From Candidatus Bipolaricaulota bacterium (GTDB lineage Bacteria; Bipolaricaulota; Bipolaricaulia; UBA7950; UBA9294), in assembly GCA_021129875.1 (NCBI GenBank), contig JAJOKK010000078.1:1-8491 (forward strand): a DNA stretch of 8,491 nt, in the 5' to 3' direction. The notes beneath the pieces are model-generated. The model was not told the origin of the DNA, ran no database searches, and saw only the letters and a list, made by a program, of their open reading frames with translations. Both the position numbers and the translations under genes were made by a program. Positions within the stretch are counted from its first letter, which is position 1, and each line of letters starts with the position of its first letter. Shown here one piece after another: positions 5,354 to 8,491 of the stretch.

Positions 5354-6931
5354 TTGAAAGAACGAATCTTAACTGATGTATTGGTAATCGGCAGCGGGAT
5401 CGCCGGCGGCGTAGCTGCACTCATCCTGGCGGAGGATCCGCAGGTGCAGGTCACTGTGGTGACCAACGCTGCGGAACCGTGGGAGTCGAACACCTTCTAC
5501 GCCCAGGGTGGGATAATCGGCCGCGGGCCGGAGGACTCGGCAGATCTGCTCGCAGAAGACCTGTTACGGGCCGGATGCGGGTACAATAATCCGCAGGCGG
5601 TGAAGATCTTGGCCGAGCAAGGGCCACGTCTGCTGCAAAAGGTGCTGCTGGACAAGCTGGGCATCCGGTTCACTGGGACCAGGGGCGACAGACCGGACTA
5701 TATCCGCGAAGCAGCCCATTCGACCACCCGCATCCTCCATATAGACGATGCCACTGGTCGGGCGATCGAGGAACGGATCATCGAGGCGATCGAGCAGATG
5801 CCGAATATCAGACTTCTCACCGGACATACGGCGGTCGATCTGCTTACCCTCTCCCACCATGCACGCGACCCTCTGCTTGTCTATTCTGCCCCTACCTGTG
5901 TCGGCGCATACGTCTTCGATCAACAAAACTCGATCGTCAACACCTATCTGGCGAAGAAGACGATACTGGCCACCGGCGGCCTGGGCCAGATATTCCTTCA
6001 TACGACAAATTCGTCCCAGGCACGCGGAGATGGGCTTGCCATGGCCCATCGAGCAGGAGCACGCGTCATCAACGCTGAGTACGTACAGTTTCACCCCACC
6101 TCCTTCTACCGGAGTTCGACCGGTGTCCGGCGGTTTCTCATCTCCGAAGCAGTGCGCGGGAGTGGAGCGCGTCTGGTGGACACTGCGGGCGAGCCGTTCA
6201 TGGATAGATATTCCCCTCAATGGAAGGACCTGGCCCCACGGGACGTCGTTGCGCGCTCCATCCACCAGGAGATGCTGGAAACAGGGAGAGACTATGTCTA
6301 CCTAGACATAAGGACGTATCTATCGCAAGCGCGGATCAAAGAACGTTTCCCCACTATCTACCGGCACTGTCTAGAGGAAGGGGTGGATATCACGAACGAT
6401 CTGATCCCGGTCGTCCCTGCCGCGCATTATCACTGCGGTGGGGTGTGGGTTGATGCAGAAGGGCGGAGCAGCCTTAATAACCTGTCAGTAGTCGGTGAAA
6501 CTGCGTGTACCGGGGTGCACGGAGCGAACCGTCTGGGGGGTGCCTCGCTGCTGGAAGCCTTAACCTGGGCTTACCGCGCGGCTCAAGAGATCGGTATGGA
6601 TCTACGCGATCAGCTTCCTATCACGGCGGACGAAATCCCGTTCTGGGACGACACCGGAGACGACCCGGCCGATCCTGCACTCATCTACCAGGATATATCG
6701 ACGATCAAACGCATCATGTGGAACTACGTGGGGCTGGTGCGCACTACCCCGCGGCTTTCCCGCGCCATAGAGGACCTGAGAGACCTGCAGAACGCAATCG
6801 ATAAGTTCTACCAGACGAGCAGGTTGGACGACCGGCTGATCGGCCTACGAAACAGCGTGCAAGCCGCGCTCATCGTTGCTCTAGCCGCCTGGGAGAACAA
6901 GATCGGCCAGGGCTGTCATTACCGCGAGTAG
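5354..6931 (+). CDS. nadB: L-aspartate oxidase (FAD-dependent)
   Basis: Oxidises L-aspartate to iminoaspartate, the NadA substrate, using FAD; the reduced flavin can be reoxidised by oxygen or fumarate. From TTG 5354 it has 525 residues, normal for the family. Motifs in this numbering: FAD-binding GSGIAGG 13-19, AQGG 50-53, HSTTRILHIDDATGR, TGGLGQIF, QFHPT 245-249 with catalytic His247, SEAVRG 264-269, APRD with Arg296, HYHCGG with His358, and ETACTGVHGANRLGGASLLEA, followed by the C-terminal helical domain. These match the residues used by E. coli NadB. The ATG at 5291 would add 21 residues unlike any NadB start and has no ribosome site. TTG 5354 has one and starts right before the conserved LTDVLVIGSG strand. 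The pathway partners upstream support NadB over a succinate dehydrogenase flavoprotein. It probably needs its own promoter because IS debris lies just upstream. Confidence 0.94.
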   Translation: MKERILTDVLVIGSGIAGGVAALILAEDPQVQVTVVTNAAEPWESNTFYAQGGIIGRGPEDSADLLAEDLLRAGCGYNNPQAVKILAEQGPRLLQKVLLDKLGIRFTGTRGDRPDYIREAAHSTTRILHIDDATGRAIEERIIEAIEQMPNIRLLTGHTAVDLLTLSHHARDPLLVYSAPTCVGAYVFDQQNSIVNTYLAKKTILATGGLGQIFLHTTNSSQARGDGLAMAHRAGARVINAEYVQFHPTSFYRSSTGVRRFLISEAVRGSGARLVDTAGEPFMDRYSPQWKDLAPRDVVARSIHQEMLETGRDYVYLDIRTYLSQARIKERFPTIYRHCLEEGVDITNDLIPVVPAAHYHCGGVWVDAEGRSSLNNLSVVGETACTGVHGANRLGGASLLEALTWAYRAAQEIGMDLRDQLPITADEIPFWDDTGDDPADPALIYQDISTIKRIMWNYVGLVRTTPRLSRAIEDLRDLQNAIDKFYQTSRLDDRLIGLRNSVQAALIVALAAWENKIGQGCHYRE

Positions 6932-7200
6932 AAGCAGCCGGGTCAACCAACCGGATTCACCGCTGTCATATGTTCGCAACACTTTCCATCTGTATCCCAT
7001 GTAAAATCCAGCCCCAAAAGGTGCAGCTCCGCACTCTCCGGGCAATGCGGACAATAAGGAAGCTCTGCGTGTTTTCAGGGGTAAATATTCAAAACACCGT
7101 TGGTCGCCCATACAGGCCTCTTGGGGTATTTTTTTCGCTTCGCGAAATCAACTGTAGTACAGGCAGTTACGTAAAACCACTACCCTCTACGTAGCAGCAG

Positions 7201-7228
7201 CCTGCCTGTGCGTTGCACGCAGACAGGT
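7201..7228 (+). repeat. Palindrome of the CCTGCCTGT...GCAGACAGG family
   Basis: CCTGCCTGT (7201-7209), then GCGTTGCAC, then GCAGACAGGT (7219-7228). The arms are the same as at 4238-4266 and the spacer is different, also nine bases long. It is intergenic, about 270 bp after nadB. Confidence 0.8.
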
Positions 7229-7355
7229 ATATCCGGATGCTGAATTTAACCGACGCTTTATTACTAAAAAAGGATAGAACAGGACGTGATCAGTCGAAAA
7301 ATACTTAAGAAAAGTCATGAGGGGTGAAAATGTGAGCTTTGCCAGTGCGAGCAGG

Positions 7356-7382
7356 CAAAACGGACCAAGAGCCTCTGTGGTC
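7356..7382 (-). terminator. Possible intrinsic terminator of the lamin-tail gene
   Basis: On the minus strand, GACCA and TGGTC (outer ends at 7382 and 7363) form a five-base stem, with a further AGA/TCT pairing inside the loop. This is followed by CG and four T residues (7357-7360). It lies 27 bases after the stop codon of the minus-strand gene. The T-run is short, so its strength is doubtful. Confidence 0.4.
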
Positions 7383-7408
7383 TTGATTAACCTATTACAT
7401 GTTCCCTG

Positions 7409-8314
7409 CTAGTCCTTGTTGAGCAGAGTAAAGATCGGGCTTATCCCTATACCGACGTTTAAATTGCGATCCGTCACGGCCACTTGCAACCGGTAGCCGT
7501 CCCCATCGGGGAGCGCGGTCGTATTCCAGGCGTAGGATGAGCCGACCATCCTCGTTATGAGCGGATCCCAGGTGTCGCCGCCGTCCGCGGAGAGGAAGAG
7601 ATCGACCCGCAGATGCTTTGAACACCCATCCGGGTCGGTCGCCGCCCAGGAGATGATGACCAGGCCGCTGATCACCTGCCCCTCGGTGGCTGGGGAGAGG
7701 ATCACCACCACCGGGACCGTCTCCAGGGCGATCGTCGCCGAGTTTTTCGCCCGCGGAGTCCCGTTCAGTGGCACGCCGGAAGCATCGCGCCCGGCAACGA
7801 TCGTTCCATCATTGGAGCGCCAGTTTGTTGGGGAGTCCTCCTTCGTCGGATCGATCCGCTCCATCGTGGCATAGGGTAGATCTCCTGTGCCGGCGCTCCC
7901 GGCCACCCAACCCTCTTCCCAACCTGCGTTTGCTGTATCGATCGTCGCCCCGGTCGGATCGAGGAGACGGAGCAACACCCCATCGTTACTGAGCGCCCCT
8001 CTATAGATCAGGTCGGCCGTGATATCGCTGACCGTCTCATCGTCGCTCCGCTCGAGAAGGAAGTAGCCGCCCGGTGCAATCACTCCATCGGCCGCGCCCC
8101 CGAGATCGATTGAGATATCGCCGAAGATAAGCGTCCACCCGGTGAGGTCAATCGGCTCGGTCGTGAGGTTGTAAAGTTCAATCCATTCATCTGTAGAGCC
8201 TGCCGCGGTCCCCGCCCACGCCACCTCATTGATGACCAGTCCCCCGGCGAACGAAACGCTGCTTCCCAGAACAAGAATTGCTACAGTCAACAGAACCGCT
8301 CTTTTATGTCTCAT
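7409..8314 (-). CDS. Secreted lamin-tail-domain protein with C-terminal Ig-like region
   Basis: A 301-residue protein with a clear signal peptide: basic MRHKR, a hydrophobic core to about residue 20, and likely cleavage after VSFA near residue 23. The mature part opens with a lamin-tail domain (about 25-135): LVINEVAWAG, STDEWIELYNLT, IDLTGWTL, APGGYFLLER, GVLLRLLDPTGATIDT. A region after about 200 (VVVILSPATEGQVISG, ISWAATDPDG, VDLFLSADGGDTWDPL, YRLQVAVTD) looks like an Ig or fibronectin-type beta sandwich of the kind found in extracellular proteins. No catalytic domain, anchor or sorting signal is visible; it is probably exported, perhaps adhesive or scaffold-like, or a partner of a nuclease or cell-surface structure. 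The start is supported by GGAGGAGG (8320-8327) five bases upstream. No neighbour indicates its role. Confidence 0.9.
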   Translation of the reverse strand: MRHKRAVLLTVAILVLGSSVSFAGGLVINEVAWAGTAAGSTDEWIELYNLTTEPIDLTGWTLIFGDISIDLGGAADGVIAPGGYFLLERSDDETVSDITADLIYRGALSNDGVLLRLLDPTGATIDTANAGWEEGWVAGSAGTGDLPYATMERIDPTKEDSPTNWRSNDGTIVAGRDASGVPLNGTPRAKNSATIALETVPVVVILSPATEGQVISGLVIISWAATDPDGCSKHLRVDLFLSADGGDTWDPLITRMVGSSYAWNTTALPDGDGYRLQVAVTDRNLNVGIGISPIFTLLNKD

Positions 8315-8339
8315 CGGATCCTCCTCCGTAGTCGGCTGG

Positions 8340-8355
8340 CGAGCCTACTTGCTCG
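8340..8355 (-). other. Small hairpin in the 5' leader of the lamin-tail gene
   Basis: CGAGC (8340-8344) and GCTCG (8351-8355) flank a six-base loop. It would fold in the untranslated leader between the predicted promoter and the Shine-Dalgarno site. A regulatory role is conjecture. Confidence 0.4.
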
Positions 8356-8365
8356 TTCGTCTTTC

Positions 8366-8395
8366 AGCATAGCACGGGCACTGACTCTGAGGCAA
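8366..8395 (-). promoter_or_regulatory. Sigma70-type promoter of the lamin-tail gene
   Basis: Read on the minus strand: TTGCCT (-35, 8390-8395), an 18-base spacer, then TGC-TATGCT (-10, 8366-8371) with an extended TG motif. Each box matches four of six consensus bases. The predicted start leaves a leader of about 45 bases before the ATG. Confidence 0.5.
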
Positions 8396-8421
8396 CCCCC
8401 ACCGGGCCATTCAGTGTTCCC

Positions 8422-8442
8422 TTTAGGCTCTATTTAGGCTCT
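8422..8442 (-). repeat. Tandem direct repeat with 11-bp period upstream of the promoter
   Basis: TTTAGGCTCT occurs at 8422-8431 and again, identical, at 8433-8442, one base apart. It lies about 27 bp beyond the -35 box of the minus-strand gene. An 11-bp period is about one helical turn and is typical of sites bound by OmpR/PhoB-type regulators. Regulator binding is inferred. Confidence 0.55.
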
Positions 8443-8491
8443 TCGTCGTTTTAAGTGGGTAACGGTTTCTAGATTTACATACGCACGAGGT

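Larger units (their letters stand above)
6932..7408. other. Gene-free interval between nadB and the lamin-tail gene
   Basis: No credible gene is seen. Short inverted repeats are present: TCCGCA/TGCGGA at 7028-7051 and GTGTTTT/AAAACAC at 7069-7097, neither followed by a strong T-run. A palindrome of the dispersed family lies at 7201-7228. A possible 31-codon frame starts at ATG 7317 but has no supporting evidence. Confidence 0.5.

Noticed and set aside
5564..6265. 233-residue minus-strand open frame opposite nadB
   Set aside because: It is antisense to conserved NadB motifs, with no domain resemblance; a shadow of GC-rich coding sequence.
7317..7411. Short plus-strand frame (31 codons) before the lamin-tail gene end
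   Set aside because: Only a weak purine run precedes it, it overlaps the terminator candidate of the opposite gene, and the peptide has no recognisable feature.
1..8491. CRISPR array
   Set aside because: The repeated units are palindromes and a large inverted repeat at irregular distances, not regularly spaced direct repeats with unique spacers, and no cas gene is present.

Overview
This is bacterial DNA of moderately high GC. Its core is the aspartate route for making the NAD precursor quinolinate and nicotinate mononucleotide. nadC (quinolinate phosphoribosyltransferase) and nadA (quinolinate synthase, a [4Fe-4S] enzyme) form a tight plus-strand pair. nadB (L-aspartate oxidase) lies about 3.1 kb further on, in the same orientation. 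NadB makes iminoaspartate, NadA condenses it with dihydroxyacetone phosphate to quinolinate, and NadC converts that to NaMN. The sequence alone does not fix the phylum. Secreted lamin-tail proteins, many dispersed short palindromes and a nad cluster of this kind would suit an uncultured deep-branching lineage, but that is only an impression.

Layout: 1-148 is one copy of a repeat. 186-2185 is nadC-nadA. 2202-3980 (minus) is a full-length ABC exporter convergent with nadA. 3981-4467 is a gene-free stretch holding an isolated palindrome (4238-4266) and a second, inverted copy of the repeat inside a MITE-like element with terminal inverted repeats (4272-4438). 4468-5241 is a decayed IS3-family insertion sequence with an internal deletion and two frameshifts. 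5354-6931 is nadB, probably starting at TTG. 6932-7408 is non-coding and carries another palindrome. 7409-8314 (minus) encodes a secreted lamin-tail-domain protein with its own RBS, an extended -10 promoter and an 11-bp-period direct repeat upstream.

The most interesting features are the repeats. A palindrome of the form CCTGCCTGT...GCAGACAGG occurs five times. One copy lies inside the nadC reading frame and accounts for part of an N-terminal extension absent from ordinary NadC. A 129-bp inverted repeat with four mismatches brackets the whole nadC-nadA-ABC segment, so that segment could invert by recombination. The ABC gene, the MITE and the dead IS together look like accessory DNA that has split an ancestral nad cluster. 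I found no CRISPR array, tRNA or rRNA, and no clear evidence of a wholly new multi-gene system.
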